64,000 nt of DNA from Chthoniobacterales bacterium (GCA_018402585.1 JAGYIO010000002.1:1-64000); one strand, 5' to 3'; shown: positions 18,572-26,016, counted from the stretch's first letter. Numbers and translations: made by a program. The notes: a model not told the origin generated them from the sequence alone.

Positions 18572-18966
18572 ACCAGCAGTTTAGCAGAAAAGACGGTGGG
18601 GGCAATACGGGCGGCGAAGCGCGGCAATGAGTCGCTTGGTGGCGGGTTGATGGTTAGAGGGCGGAGGCTAGCGGCTTACGGCATGAGGCATACGAACGGA
18701 AGTCAGGAGACAATATTAGCCACCGATTGCGGAAGATGAACGGCGAGGATTAAGCCCGGTATCAGTTGATCGCTAGGGCGACCTATTTGGCTAAGGCCCG
18801 TCTCGCAGACTCGGCTCAGCAAGAAAACAGGGGGGAAGACTGAGGGACTAACAGACGAGCGGGTAAGAGGTAAAAGGTGCGAAAGTGTTTTAATGCACGA
18901 TGCACAATGATGAATGGAGAAGGCCGGAGGCAAAGGCAGGAACGTTGCGCGCTTAGACTATCGGCA
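18572..18966. repeat. Intergenic region with repeats
   Basis: No gene. It holds the palindromic unit GATCGCTAGGGCGACC near 18769, a purine-rich phrase block near 18840-18930 and the ATGAATGGAGAAGGCCGGAGGC phrase. The phrase TTAGCCACCGATTGCGGAAGATGA is shared with 17952-17975. Confidence 0.55.
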
Positions 18967-19344
18967 TTACCAGGAAATGCGGCGCAAACCTTTCACTGCG
19001 TCGAAGTGCTTGTCCAGACTCACGACCGGCAATCTATGCTCCTTGGCGAGTGCGGCAATCCAACAATCGTTGGCCGGGATCGGGGTGCCGTCTTTTTTCA
19101 GTTGCCGACGCACTTCCGCATAGTGCGGAAGAGTTTCCCGACGAAGATACAAAACATCGGCGCGCTGCAGGAACGCGTCCAGCCACCGGGCGAGTTCGAT
19201 TTCATGGCGAGACTGCGCGATGCCGTAGGAATACTCACCCAACGAAATGATGGTCACGCAGAGTCGCGGGACTTTCTCGATGGTTTGAATGAGGGTTTCG
19301 TCACCCGCGGCCAAAGCGCTGAGGGCGTTGGTATCAAGCAGCAT
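18967..19344 (-). CDS. PIN-domain toxin (VapC-like)
   Basis: A 125-residue PIN-domain ribonuclease. The acidic residues are visible as MLLDTNALSAL (first Asp), IISLGEYSYGI (Glu), and PANDCWIAALA with the later VVSLDKHFD (Asp). VapC toxins cut specific tRNAs or rRNA until neutralised. It lies 24 bp downstream of its antitoxin on the same strand. The length is normal for the family. Confidence 0.85.
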   Translation of the reverse strand: MLLDTNALSALAAGDETLIQTIEKVPRLCVTIISLGEYSYGIAQSRHEIELARWLDAFLQRADVLYLRRETLPHYAEVRRQLKKDGTPIPANDCWIAALAKEHRLPVVSLDKHFDAVKGLRRISW

Positions 19345-19368
19345 GGGATAACGGGAAGGTGCAGCGGC

Positions 19369-19620
19369 CTACCACATCGATTCATCCACCCGGCGAAAGT
19401 CTGCCGAGGAAAAGGACTGATGCAAATCCCCGGCGGCGCCTGCGGAAACCCGGGGAAGCTGGCGAATCCATGAAGATGCCGGCGACGAGGTTTCTTCCCT
19501 CTCGTCCAACATCCTTCGGAGGCCCTGCTCCAGAAATTTGCCGAAGGACTGGCCCTTGAGGGCGGCCCGGGCTTTGGCCTGCCGGAAGATGTCGTCTGGT
19601 AGGACAAGGGTCGTTTTCAT
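19369..19620 (-). CDS. VapB-like ribbon-helix-helix antitoxin
   Basis: An 83-residue protein starting MKTTLVLPDDIFRQAKARAALKGQSF, a ribbon-helix-helix DNA-binding motif, with a C-terminal Ser/Arg-rich tail that would bind the PIN toxin. It precedes the PIN gene by 24 bp. It probably autoregulates the operon. Assigned as the VapB partner by fold and position. Confidence 0.75.
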   Translation of the reverse strand: MKTTLVLPDDIFRQAKARAALKGQSFGKFLEQGLRRMLDEREETSSPASSWIRQLPRVSAGAAGDLHQSFSSADFRRVDESMW

Positions 19621-20112
19621 ATCGGCATGTTTATGTATTTCCGTATAAATGGCAAGGTGACAAACAACTTAGGAGACTAAGAGACAAACGGGTAAAAAAT
19701 GAAAAGTGCGAGAAAGTGTCCAGTGGTTCCGTGTTCAGTTTTGGCTAAGGCCGTTTGGTCGCCGCAGCGACCTATCTCCGGCTCCGCCTCCGGTTAACCA
19801 AGCCTCGGTTCCGGCTTCGCTCCGGTATCAGTTGGTCGCCGCGGCAACCTATCTCGCAAAGCCTCGGTTCAAAGACTCGGCTCAGCGAGAGAAGCCGAAG
19901 GAATGGCCGCGAGAAGGCGCAAAAGACACAAAGGGCGTTGAAAGTGCGAGCCGGAGTCCGCCGTGGCGGACGGAGACAGCGCGAGGCGCAACCGAAGGCA
20001 ACGTGTGCCGGTATCGAGTCACGAGTAGCTGGTAACCAGTAAGGACGGAGGCCGGTGAGCGAAGACTAGGGAACGGACAGCAGTTAAACAAAGGGATCGA
20101 CTGGCCGGCACA
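19621..20112. repeat. Repeat-filled intergenic region
   Basis: No gene. About 19799-19971 is repeated almost word for word at about 21013-21186 (CCTCGGTTCCGGCTTCGC through GAGTCCGCCGTGGCGG). It includes GGTCGCCGCAGCGACC near 19760, a decayed GGTCGCCGCGGCAACC near 19835 and a GTCCGCCGTGGCGGAC hairpin near 19955. Confidence 0.7.
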
Positions 20113-20292
20113 TCAAGACGCACTCAGATTTCGGAGAATGCTTTTGGCGAGAGGCTCTTTGACTTCGTTATGACGGGGAACGGCTTCAACGGCGCCAGTG
20201 CGGGGATTGGTCCAAAGGGAATGATTGGCGCCTTCTCTCTTGAGGTAGCAACCAGCGCGCCGTAGTTGCTTTTCCAGCGCGCAGCGTTTCAT
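20113..20292 (-). CDS. hicA: HicA-type toxin
   Basis: A 59-residue protein: MKRCALEKQLRRAGCYLKRE, then GANHSLWTNPRTGAVEAVPRH and a final EPLAKSILRNL. This is the dsRBD-like HicA fold, with the catalytic His in GANHSLW. HicA cleaves mRNA independently of ribosomes. Its ATG follows the HicB stop TGA without a single spacer base, so the two are coupled. The order is antitoxin first, the reverse of the classical hicA-hicB order. Too short for most gene callers. Confidence 0.82.
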   Translation of the reverse strand: MKRCALEKQLRRAGCYLKREGANHSLWTNPRTGAVEAVPRHNEVKEPLAKSILRNLSAS

Positions 20293-20508
20293 TCAAACCG
20301 CAAGAACTGTTTCGATGGCATCAGCCGGCAGCCCGCGACGCATGTCGTCCAGACGGTCCTCAAAGATGAGCAGAATCGCCTCGCGAAGGCTTTGTTTGGC
20401 TTCCTCCATCGTCTCTCCTTGGCCGTTGGCACCGGGAACTTCGGGGCAAACCGCCCAGAACCCCCCCTCAGGTGCCTCCTCAATAATCGCCGTGAATTCG
20501 TGTTTCAT
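20293..20508 (-). CDS. hicB: HicB-type antitoxin
   Basis: A 71-residue protein with the HicB partial RNase H fold: FTAIIEEAPEGGFWAVCPEVPGANGQGETMEEAKQSLREAI (residues of about 5-45). It lacks the C-terminal DNA-binding domain of longer HicB proteins. It neutralises the HicA encoded immediately downstream. The stop codon abuts the hicA start codon. Confidence 0.85.
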   Translation of the reverse strand: MKHEFTAIIEEAPEGGFWAVCPEVPGANGQGETMEEAKQSLREAILLIFEDRLDDMRRGLPADAIETVLAV

Positions 20509-20632
20509 GTCTTTTTGATAACACGGCCTATCGGGTCCAGCAAGTCGAGGGCGTCGGAACCGTAGTGACGGGTGGAGTCATGGGATTAGTTTTGCCTAAG
20601 GGCCGTCTCCTCAAACGTTGGCTCAGTGGTTG

Positions 20633-20881
20633 CCTAAGCCGTAACCATGCAATTGAAGACGCAATAAAAGCGCGGCTTGGTTCGGTTTGTCCAGGGGGCA
20701 CGGCCGTCCCGGCCGTGTTGTCGGGTCGTGACGGGCGGGACCCGCGCACGGCGGGCAGGCTGCCCGTGCCCCCTTGGCGACGTGCCAACTCGCTCACCAA
20801 ATAGTTAGTCAACTCTCGCCCAGACGCGACTCTGTTGCCGTGCCAGAAATGGCAGAATGTTTTGCCTGGTTACGGCTAAGG
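20633..20881. mobile_element. MITE-like element, copy 2 (both ends intact)
   Basis: About 249 bp bounded by CCTAAGCCGTAACCA and TGGTTACGGCTAAGG, a 15-base terminal inverted repeat with one mismatch. The core hairpin pairs GGGGGCACGG with CCGTGCCCCC. Relative to copy 1 it carries an extra block CCGCGCACGGCGGGCAGGCT in the second arm. No protein is encoded. Confidence 0.8.
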
Positions 20882-21236
20882 GCTGTCTCGCGAAGCCTCG
20901 GCTCAGTGATTCAGTTTTGGCTAAGGGCCATTTGGTCGCCGCAGCGACCTATCTTCGCTGCGCTACGGTATCAGTTGGTCGACATGTCGACCTATCTCGC
21001 CAAGCCTCGGTTCACCAAGCCTCGGTTCCGGCTTCGCTCCGGTATCAGTTGGTCGCCGCGGCGACCGATCTCGCAAAGCCTCGGTTCAAAGACTCGGCTC
21101 AGCGAGAGAAGCCGAAGGAATGGCCGCGAGAAGGCGCAAAAGACACAAAGGGCGTTGAAAGTGCGAGCCGGAGTCCGCCGTGGCGGGTTAAGGGTGGCGA
21201 GAGAACAGAATTCGGAAAGACAGAGGCGAATTTTAC
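20882..21236. repeat. Palindrome-containing repeats
   Basis: No gene. It contains GGTCGCCGCAGCGACC (20934-20949), GGTCGACATGTCGACC (20977-20992) and GGTCGCCGCGGCGACC (21051-21066), each in the same phrase context. From about 21013 it repeats the text at 19799-19971. Confidence 0.75.
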
Positions 21237-21569
21237 TCAGTGCTCAGGCTCCTCGGCCACGCGTGCGGCGGGAGCTGTATCGACAGGGGCATTCTCACGG
21301 ATAAATGACCAAGAAACCTCAGCATGGGCACCAGACTCGTAGCTCACCGTAAAATGACTGTGCAACTCGGGATCAACCGCGACACCCACCGGTTGGTCGC
21401 CTGCGGCAATCCGATTGGCTCGGCGAATCGCATCGTGCGGCTCGAGAAAACAGAGACCGTCCTCGAACTCGACCTCGAAAGCATCCTCCCAGCCCAAGTA
21501 ACGGGCGTGCCGGATCGGTGAAAAGTCCGATTGTCCGAATGGTTTCTTGAGGAGATTCAAGGTCTTCAC
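21237..21569 (-). CDS. DUF2442-like protein
   Basis: A 110-residue protein containing the DUF2442-like pattern YLGWEDAFEVEFEDGLCFLEP, followed by a strand-rich second half and an acidic tail. Its start overlaps the end of the DUF4160 gene upstream (ATGA). Gene order is therefore DUF4160 then DUF2442, the opposite of the copies at 12 and 15.5 kb. Function unproven; a toxin-antitoxin-like module is suspected. Confidence 0.65.
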   Translation of the reverse strand: MKTLNLLKKPFGQSDFSPIRHARYLGWEDAFEVEFEDGLCFLEPHDAIRRANRIAAGDQPVGVAVDPELHSHFTVSYESGAHAEVSWSFIRENAPVDTAPAARVAEEPEH

Positions 21570-21748
21570 AATTTGCCTTCCGCTTTCAAATCTTTGATCA
21601 GCAACACCAGTTTATCCGACGGAGACCAGTCTTCAAGTCCGACCAGGGCTTCGAGATCAAGCCGTCCCAAAAAGCTGCCCTTGGAGTCGTAGACATGAAC
21701 ATGGCGCGGATCGTGGTCTCCAAACGAACCATTCCACCACATCACCAC
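21566..21748 (-). CDS. DUF4160-like protein
   Basis: A 60-residue protein, MVMWWNGSFGDHDPRHVHVYD, with the His-rich HDPRHVHV turn of DUF4160 and a C-terminal helix DKLVLLIKDLKAEGKL. It is shorter than the family's usual 80-85 residues, lacking part of the first strand region. It is coupled by a 4-bp overlap to the DUF2442-like gene. Confidence 0.65.
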   Translation of the reverse strand: MVMWWNGSFGDHDPRHVHVYDSKGSFLGRLDLEALVGLEDWSPSDKLVLLIKDLKAEGKL

Positions 21749-21775
21749 TGCGCCGGATGCGGCCTATTCGGTAAT

Positions 21776-21961
21776 TCAGACCGCCATGGTCTGGGTGCCA
21801 ACAAACTCTGCTTCCAACTGCGGTTCACCATCCTGGAGAAGCATGGAGACCACCTCGCGCAGATTGGCCTGTAGTTCGTCAAGCGACTCGCCTTGGGTAT
21901 GAGCCCCGGGAAAGCCGGGGACAAAGCCAACAAAGAGCCCAGTCTCGGGACACTTTTCCAC
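21776..21961 (-). CDS. Solitary HicB-like antitoxin
   Basis: A 61-residue frame from a GTG: VEKCPETGLFVGFVPGFPGAHTQGES, followed by LDELQANLREVVSMLL, the HicB fold. The frame is open further upstream (RYISHRHSFTAV), which looks like the true first strand, but no ATG is present before an in-frame stop, so the original start may be lost. No HicA gene is adjacent. It lies just downstream of the permease gene. Either an orphan antitoxin or a decaying module. Confidence 0.65.
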   Translation of the reverse strand: MEKCPETGLFVGFVPGFPGAHTQGESLDELQANLREVVSMLLQDGEPQLEAEFVGTQTMAV

Positions 21962-22019
21962 AACCGCGGTGAAGGAATGCCTATGTGAAATATATCGCGC
22001 GACAAAGGGGCGTCAAACA

Positions 22020-22856
22020 TCAGAGCCAGTAGGGGACGCGCTTGAGGCGGTTGCCGTAGAACCAGAGGGCAATGGTCCAACCGATGACGGCCATGCCGGC
22101 GGCGATGCCCCAATTGAGGGGGGATGGCATGTCGCCAAGCAGTGGCGCGCGGACAATGGTCATGAGGCTGTAGAACGGGTTGCCATACAGAAACGTGGTG
22201 CCGACACGATTGGCCATGATCTCGGCGTTCCAGATGACAGGCGTCAGATAGAAGAGCACCTGCACGGCATTGGTCACGATTTGGGTGATGTCCCGAAAAC
22301 GGGCGCAGACCACGGAGACAATCATCATGATCCAGAGGAGGTTGACCACGAGGAGGATGAACCCGGGTATGGCCAGCAGGGCGACTAGCGAAACGGGGCG
22401 CCAAAAGACGAGGAAGACCAACGGCACGATGAGGAGGTTATGACCGAGGATGATGAGGTTTTTCCACATCACGCGGGCCAGATGCACCCACAGCGGCATC
22501 TTCACCTGAAGGACGATGCCGCTGGCATCGGATAGGGCGGTGCAACCTTCGTTGATCGATGAGGAAATAAAATTCCACACGATGAGCCCGACGGCCAGGA
22601 ACGGCAGAAACTCGCGCAGGGGTTGGCCGAAGATGGTGCCAAAGACCAATCCGAGCGCACCGATCATGACAGCGATGTTGATCGTCAGCCAAAAGGCTCC
22701 GACGCGCGATCGGCGGTAGCGCGTGGCCACATCCTGCCAGCCCAATGTTCCGATGAGGTGGTATTTGCGCAGCGCATCACCGATATCGCGAGCGGCGGAC
22801 GACCAGTCGCTTTGTTTTGTGGCGGGTGACGGATTGATGGTGGCGGTTAAAGACAT
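22020..22856 (-). CDS. ABC-2 polysaccharide export permease (second copy)
   Basis: A 278-residue inner-membrane permease. The N-terminal segment LIGTLGWQDVATRYRRSRVGAFW is the cytoplasmic lead of the polysaccharide exporter family. Then come about six membrane segments and a late LFYLTPVIWNAE and NPFYSLM. It is diverged from the 10015-10866 permease, so it belonged to a different exporter. No complete ATPase gene is nearby; only N-terminal stubs exist at 24730-24873 and 14147-14254. The protein itself looks intact. It may now work with the Wzt-type ATPase at 8-9 kb or be non-functional. Confidence 0.88.
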   Translation of the reverse strand: MSLTATINPSPATKQSDWSSAARDIGDALRKYHLIGTLGWQDVATRYRRSRVGAFWLTINIAVMIGALGLVFGTIFGQPLREFLPFLAVGLIVWNFISSSINEGCTALSDASGIVLQVKMPLWVHLARVMWKNLIILGHNLLIVPLVFLVFWRPVSLVALLAIPGFILLVVNLLWIMMIVSVVCARFRDITQIVTNAVQVLFYLTPVIWNAEIMANRVGTTFLYGNPFYSLMTIVRAPLLGDMPSPLNWGIAAGMAVIGWTIALWFYGNRLKRVPYWL

Positions 22857-22970
22857 GCGGAGAAGAGGTGAAGGACTAAAAGACTAAGAGACGAGCGGCT
22901 AAGCCGCAGAAGCGGGTAAAAGGTGGGAAGGTGTGAAAGTGAGAAGGTGAGAGGGAGTAAAAGTCGAAGA
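22857..22970. repeat. Purine-rich hairpin repeat
   Basis: About 114 bp of the purine-rich phrase family, with GCGGCTAAGCCGC near 22895, between the PIN toxin end and the permease start. Confidence 0.6.
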
Positions 22971-23387
22971 CTACAGCTTCAATGGTAGTTCAAGCGGGAG
23001 GTCAGTCATGATCGAATAATCGCGCGTGTTGAGCGTCACGATGCACGCTGCGCCGAAGATTTCGGCCGTGCGCGCATGCAAGAAGTCATGGAAATTCCCG
23101 CCGCGAATACCCTGTTTACTTGCGGCGGCTTCAGCGGCCTCAAGAGTTTGCTGACCGGATAATTCGCGGAAGACGAGCTGAGCGAATAAGCGCTTCGCCT
23201 CCTTGGCCGCGTCGGCCGGTGAGAGGTTTCGTTTCACCAGCTCTCCCTGCGGCGTGCGATAGACCAACCCCCGGCCCGTTTGGATGGATATCCACTCGGC
23301 GACCGCGTGGGCACGCGTCATGCCACCAACCGGTGCCCACCCTTCTTTCCAAGCCCGCAGCAAGGCGGACGTGTCGTAATACTTCAC
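22971..23387 (-). CDS. PIN-domain toxin
   Basis: A 138-residue PIN-domain protein. It starts MKYYDTSALLRAWKEG (first catalytic Asp), has HAVAEWISIQTGRG (Glu), and FHDFLHARTAEIFGAACIVTLNTRDYSIM with the later Asp. Likely an RNase toxin. Its first codon overlaps the antitoxin stop by four bases, as in many coupled modules. Confidence 0.8.
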   Translation of the reverse strand: MKYYDTSALLRAWKEGWAPVGGMTRAHAVAEWISIQTGRGLVYRTPQGELVKRNLSPADAAKEAKRLFAQLVFRELSGQQTLEAAEAAASKQGIRGGNFHDFLHARTAEIFGAACIVTLNTRDYSIMTDLPLELPLKL

Positions 23388-23632
23388 GGGTCAAGATGCA
23401 CAACCTCGTCTTCACGAGCCTCGGCAATAGCAGCAAGGATGGACTCACCATCGAGTATGCCGCTGGCACGTGCGTCTGCGGGACTCACGGTAACCGTGGG
23501 CATAAAGGGCACGATGCGAGCCACTGGTTTGCCGAAGTCAGTGAGAATAACTTCTTCTCCCCCATGAATAACCGGGCGGACGATCCGTCGGGTTTCCCGG
23601 TGCAATTCAGATAGTGTCGCTTGCATATACAT
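23384..23632 (-). CDS. Phd/YefM-type antitoxin
   Basis: An 82-residue Phd/YefM-like antitoxin: ATLSELHRETRRIVRPV, then EEVILTDFGKPVARIVPF, the conserved strand. The C-terminal tail binds the toxin. It precedes the PIN gene with an ATGA overlap. The start could be the ATG at 23632 or a second in-frame ATG two codons on. Confidence 0.8.
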   Translation of the reverse strand: MYMQATLSELHRETRRIVRPVIHGGEEVILTDFGKPVARIVPFMPTVTVSPADARASGILDGESILAAIAEAREDEVVHLDP

Positions 23633-23678
23633 AGAATACGCAAAGTGTGCATTTTGTCAATGTGGGGGTGAGTATATC

Positions 23679-23752
23679 GCCGTTTGCGATGTAAAAGCCT
23701 CGAGTTCCTCTTTGCTCAGTTGGAAACGGAAGTCCTCCGGAAAGCGCGGGGG
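23679..23752 (-). pseudogene. ORF6N gene fragment
   Basis: About 74 bp closely match the inside of the ORF6N gene at 14800-14870: TTTGCGATGT followed by AAAGCCTCG and TTGGAAACGGAAGTCCTCCG. In the minus frame this encodes part of the FPEDFRFQLSKEE segment. Nothing else of the gene remains; purine-rich repeat follows directly. Confidence 0.7.
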
Positions 23753-24071
23753 GAGAGACTAAAAGACGAGCGGGTAAAAGGTGTGAAGGTGTGCCAGAGG
23801 CACAAGGTGGGAAGGACGGAGAGGCGAGAGACTAAAAGACCAAGGAACAGGAGGACAGCAGAGGTGATGGCCGCGAATCCGCCTTCGCACTGCGTGTCTT
23901 CGGCGTGACGAGGAAGGTGGGAAGGACGGACTAAGAGCCGAGTCTGCGAACCGGAGATGGCCCCAAGGCAAACAGCGCGAGGCGCAGCCGAGGGCAAACG
24001 AAGACACGAGAGCCGCAGGTCGGATTATCAGGAAACGCGTGACGGTCGCCTCACACGCGATCTACTGGCCG
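23753..24071. repeat. Repeat-filled intergenic region
   Basis: No gene. It includes the hairpin GTGCCAGAGGCAC (23791-23803) and several purine-rich phrase copies. The segment near 23880-23920 resembles the text CCGCCTGCGTAATTCTATGGCGTGACGAGGA at 15237, with changes. Confidence 0.55.
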
Positions 24072-24257
24072 TTAGTTCCAGGCTCTTCCCGCACAACGGA
24101 TCCCAAGCGCAGAACGGTCGACCACCCGCCAGCCTTCGGCCTTTAGTTGCTCGGTCTCGGTGCGCAGTTGCTCGAAAACGCGGTGCACATCGTAACCGCA
24201 CTCTTTTGCGTGCTCGTCACGCACTTTGCGGATCTCATCTAGAATTTCGGTTTCCAT
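24072..24257 (-). CDS. Small hypothetical, likely PIN partner
   Basis: A 61-residue charged helical protein, METEILDEIRKVRDEHAKEC, then FEQLRTETEQLKAEGW. No family is recognised beyond similarity in style to small antitoxins found next to PIN genes. Its ATG overlaps the PIN stop by one base (TGATG). If it is the antitoxin, the order is toxin first, which is unusual. Confidence 0.55.
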   Translation of the reverse strand: METEILDEIRKVRDEHAKECGYDVHRVFEQLRTETEQLKAEGWRVVDRSALGIRCAGRAWN

Positions 24258-24733
24258 CACGAATCAATAGACATCAACTCAGCTGGCGTGGCAACCACCG
24301 GGCAGGCAAAGCCGGCATCAGCGCAGCACTTCTCTATCCGGCGTATCGTGTAGCGGTTGTTGATGTGCCGACAATTCCAAGTAAGGAGAAAATCCATCCG
24401 ATTGACTGCCGCGATGGCAATATGCGCTGCATCATCGATGGCTTGGGGAGGAATGACCCGCTCGAGAAGCAAGGCCGCTAGATTCTCTGCAGCGTCGCTC
24501 AGAGCAAGAACAGGCAGTCGTGTGATCTTGGCCAAACGCTCTTCGGCCATCGCGGCGTCTCCACGCCGCATTTCACGGATGACAATATCCGACACAAACA
24601 TGTCAAAGTCGCCGGCATGTTGGCTCCACCGTTGGCAGGTCGTGGCTTGGTCGGCTTGTAACCGCGGCAATTTACTGGGCCGCGCCACCAAGTAACTCGG
24701 AATTGTTGTCTCAACGTAGACGGTGGGCTTCAT
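24257..24733 (-). CDS. PIN-domain protein (type II toxin-like)
   Basis: A 158-residue PIN protein with the larger-subfamily start MKPTVYVETTIPSYLVARPS and an acidic set at FVSDIVIREMRRGDA, PQAIDDAAHIAIA and FLLTWNCRHINN. The latter H-x-N pattern marks a PIN subfamily known from solitary and paired toxins. Its start codon lies inside the last codon and stop of the Wzt stub (TCATGA). The insertion point of this module therefore coincides with the break in that ATPase gene. Confidence 0.75.
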   Translation of the reverse strand: MKPTVYVETTIPSYLVARPSKLPRLQADQATTCQRWSQHAGDFDMFVSDIVIREMRRGDAAMAEERLAKITRLPVLALSDAAENLAALLLERVIPPQAIDDAAHIAIAAVNRMDFLLTWNCRHINNRYTIRRIEKCCADAGFACPVVATPAELMSIDS

Positions 24734-24873
24734 GATCCGCTCGTCGCATTCGGATCCTCCTTGCCGCGGAACCTGGCCCAGCGGCTCTGCAGGTCTTTGT
24801 AAAGCATGTCGCGGTTGATCGCCCTGAGGCAATACCGCTTGCTGAGATTTTCGACTTTGATGACGGGGGACAT
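24730..24873 (-). pseudogene. N-terminal stub of Wzt-type ATPase
   Basis: A 47-codon frame starting MSPVIKVENLSKRYCLRA, the N-terminal start of a polysaccharide-exporter ATPase, and continuing with a SRWARFRG-like linker. It stops just where the PIN gene starts, before any Walker A. The remaining 200 or so codons are absent. It is one of two ATPase stubs in the island and may have been partner to the permease at 22020-22856. Confidence 0.7.
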
Positions 24874-24882
24874 GAGGAGGAG

Positions 24883-25070
24883 AGGGCTGAAACGTGAAAG
24901 CTGAGCCGCAGACAGGCCCAAGCCAAACCTGATGTCAACCGGAGTCCGCCGTGGCGGACAAAGATAGGTTGTCGCAGCAACCAAATGTCGAAGGCGCGGA
25001 CTGAACACTGCTCACTGAAGACTGCATACTCCGCGCGGTGCGCGACTGACACGCAACACAGGCTGGGTCG
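24883..25070. repeat. Direct repeat of the 12.6-12.8 kb segment
   Basis: About 188 bp nearly identical to 12604-12790, with a few changes and a small indel. It contains a GTCCGCCGTGGCGGAC hairpin and GGTTGTCGCAGCAACC. No gene. Confidence 0.8.
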
Positions 25071-25107
25071 CTTCAGTCAACGTCGCAAAAACGAGTGCGC
25101 GGTATGA

Positions 25108-25431
25108 CTACAAATCTAGGATGTCGCGCAGGGCATTTTTGACGCGTGTAAGATCAGCCGCGCTCAGAACACCAAGACGACGCGACAGGCAGCGCGGATC
25201 AAAACTGGCCAATCCTTGGACACTCACGGCGGAGGGCTTTGGCAACCAACGCGGCTTACCCAAATCGACTTCTCCGCGCAGACCACGGATCTGTGATGTG
25301 AGCGGTGCCACAATCATCAATGAGCGCGCGTCCTCATCCTCAGGGACGTACAAAACAAGCACAGGGCGAATTTTAGCGGCGATCCCGAGATCGGCGAACC
25401 AAACCTCCCCCGGTCGCGGATCAATACGCAC
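25108..25431 (-). CDS. MazF/PemK-type toxin
   Basis: A 107-residue endoribonuclease toxin: VRIDPRPGEVWFADLG with the following RPVLVLYVPE, then MIVAPLTSQIRGLRGEVDL and a CLSRRLGVLS near the C-terminus. The natural start is probably the GTG at 25431, which overlaps the last codons of the antitoxin by 11 bp. A longer upstream frame exists but has no family support. The length matches MazF. Confidence 0.82.
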   Translation of the reverse strand: MRIDPRPGEVWFADLGIAAKIRPVLVLYVPEDEDARSLMIVAPLTSQIRGLRGEVDLGKPRWLPKPSAVSVQGLASFDPRCLSRRLGVLSAADLTRVKNALRDILDL

Positions 25432-25648
25432 CAAGGGCCTCCGTCCATGCGTCCGCTTGCTCACGCGTCGAAAGCAAACGGGACGGAGCGATGAGATCGA
25501 AGGGCACACCGTTGCGAAGTTCGATCTGGGCCAGCAGCATGTTGAAGGCATCGCCGGGCTTGAGTCCCAAACGATCGAGAATTTTCTCGGCTTTCCGGAG
25601 GCGGCGGGCCGGCACCCTTGTGCGGAACAGTATGTTTTCGGTGGCCAT
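25421..25648 (-). CDS. Antitoxin of the MazF-like pair
   Basis: A 75-residue protein: MATENILFRTRVPARRLRKAEKILDRLGLKPGDAFNML (residues of about 1-38), a ribbon-helix-helix of RelB/DinJ style with LAQIELRNGVPFDL after it. The pairing of a RelB/DinJ-like antitoxin with a MazF-like toxin is a hybrid arrangement. The start is the ATG at 25648; a TTG two codons upstream is less likely. Confidence 0.7.
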   Translation of the reverse strand: MATENILFRTRVPARRLRKAEKILDRLGLKPGDAFNMLLAQIELRNGVPFDLIAPSRLLSTREQADAWTEALGAY

Positions 25649-25789
25649 GCTCAAACATGCTCAAATATGCCAGAAAAAGTCAAGTGCGAGGGGAAATCCG
25701 CCTGCGCAGTGCTCCCGCCTTCGCGCGGCTACGGCGTGACAAGACGGCGTGACGAGAGGGGTGTTCAGTGGTTCCGTTTTCAGTTTTGG

Positions 25790-26016
25790 CTAAGCCGTAT
25801 CCATTCAGTTGAAGACGCAATAAAAGCGCGGCTTGGTTCGGTTTGTCCAGGGGGCACGGCCGTCCCGGCCGTGTTGTCGGGTCGTGACGGGCGGGACGCC
25901 CGTGCCCCCTTGGCCACGTGCCACCTCGCTCACCAAATAGTTAGTCAACTCTCGCCCAGACGCGCCTCTGTGGCAGTGCCGGAAAGGGCAGAATGTTTTG
26001 CATGGTTACGGCTTAG
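25790..26016. mobile_element. MITE-like element, copy 3
   Basis: About 227 bp. The left end is CTAAGCCGTATCCA and the right end is TGGTTACGGCTTAG. The core hairpin is as in copy 1. The right terminal repeat is shared with the next element, starting a head-to-tail array of three copies. Confidence 0.75.
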
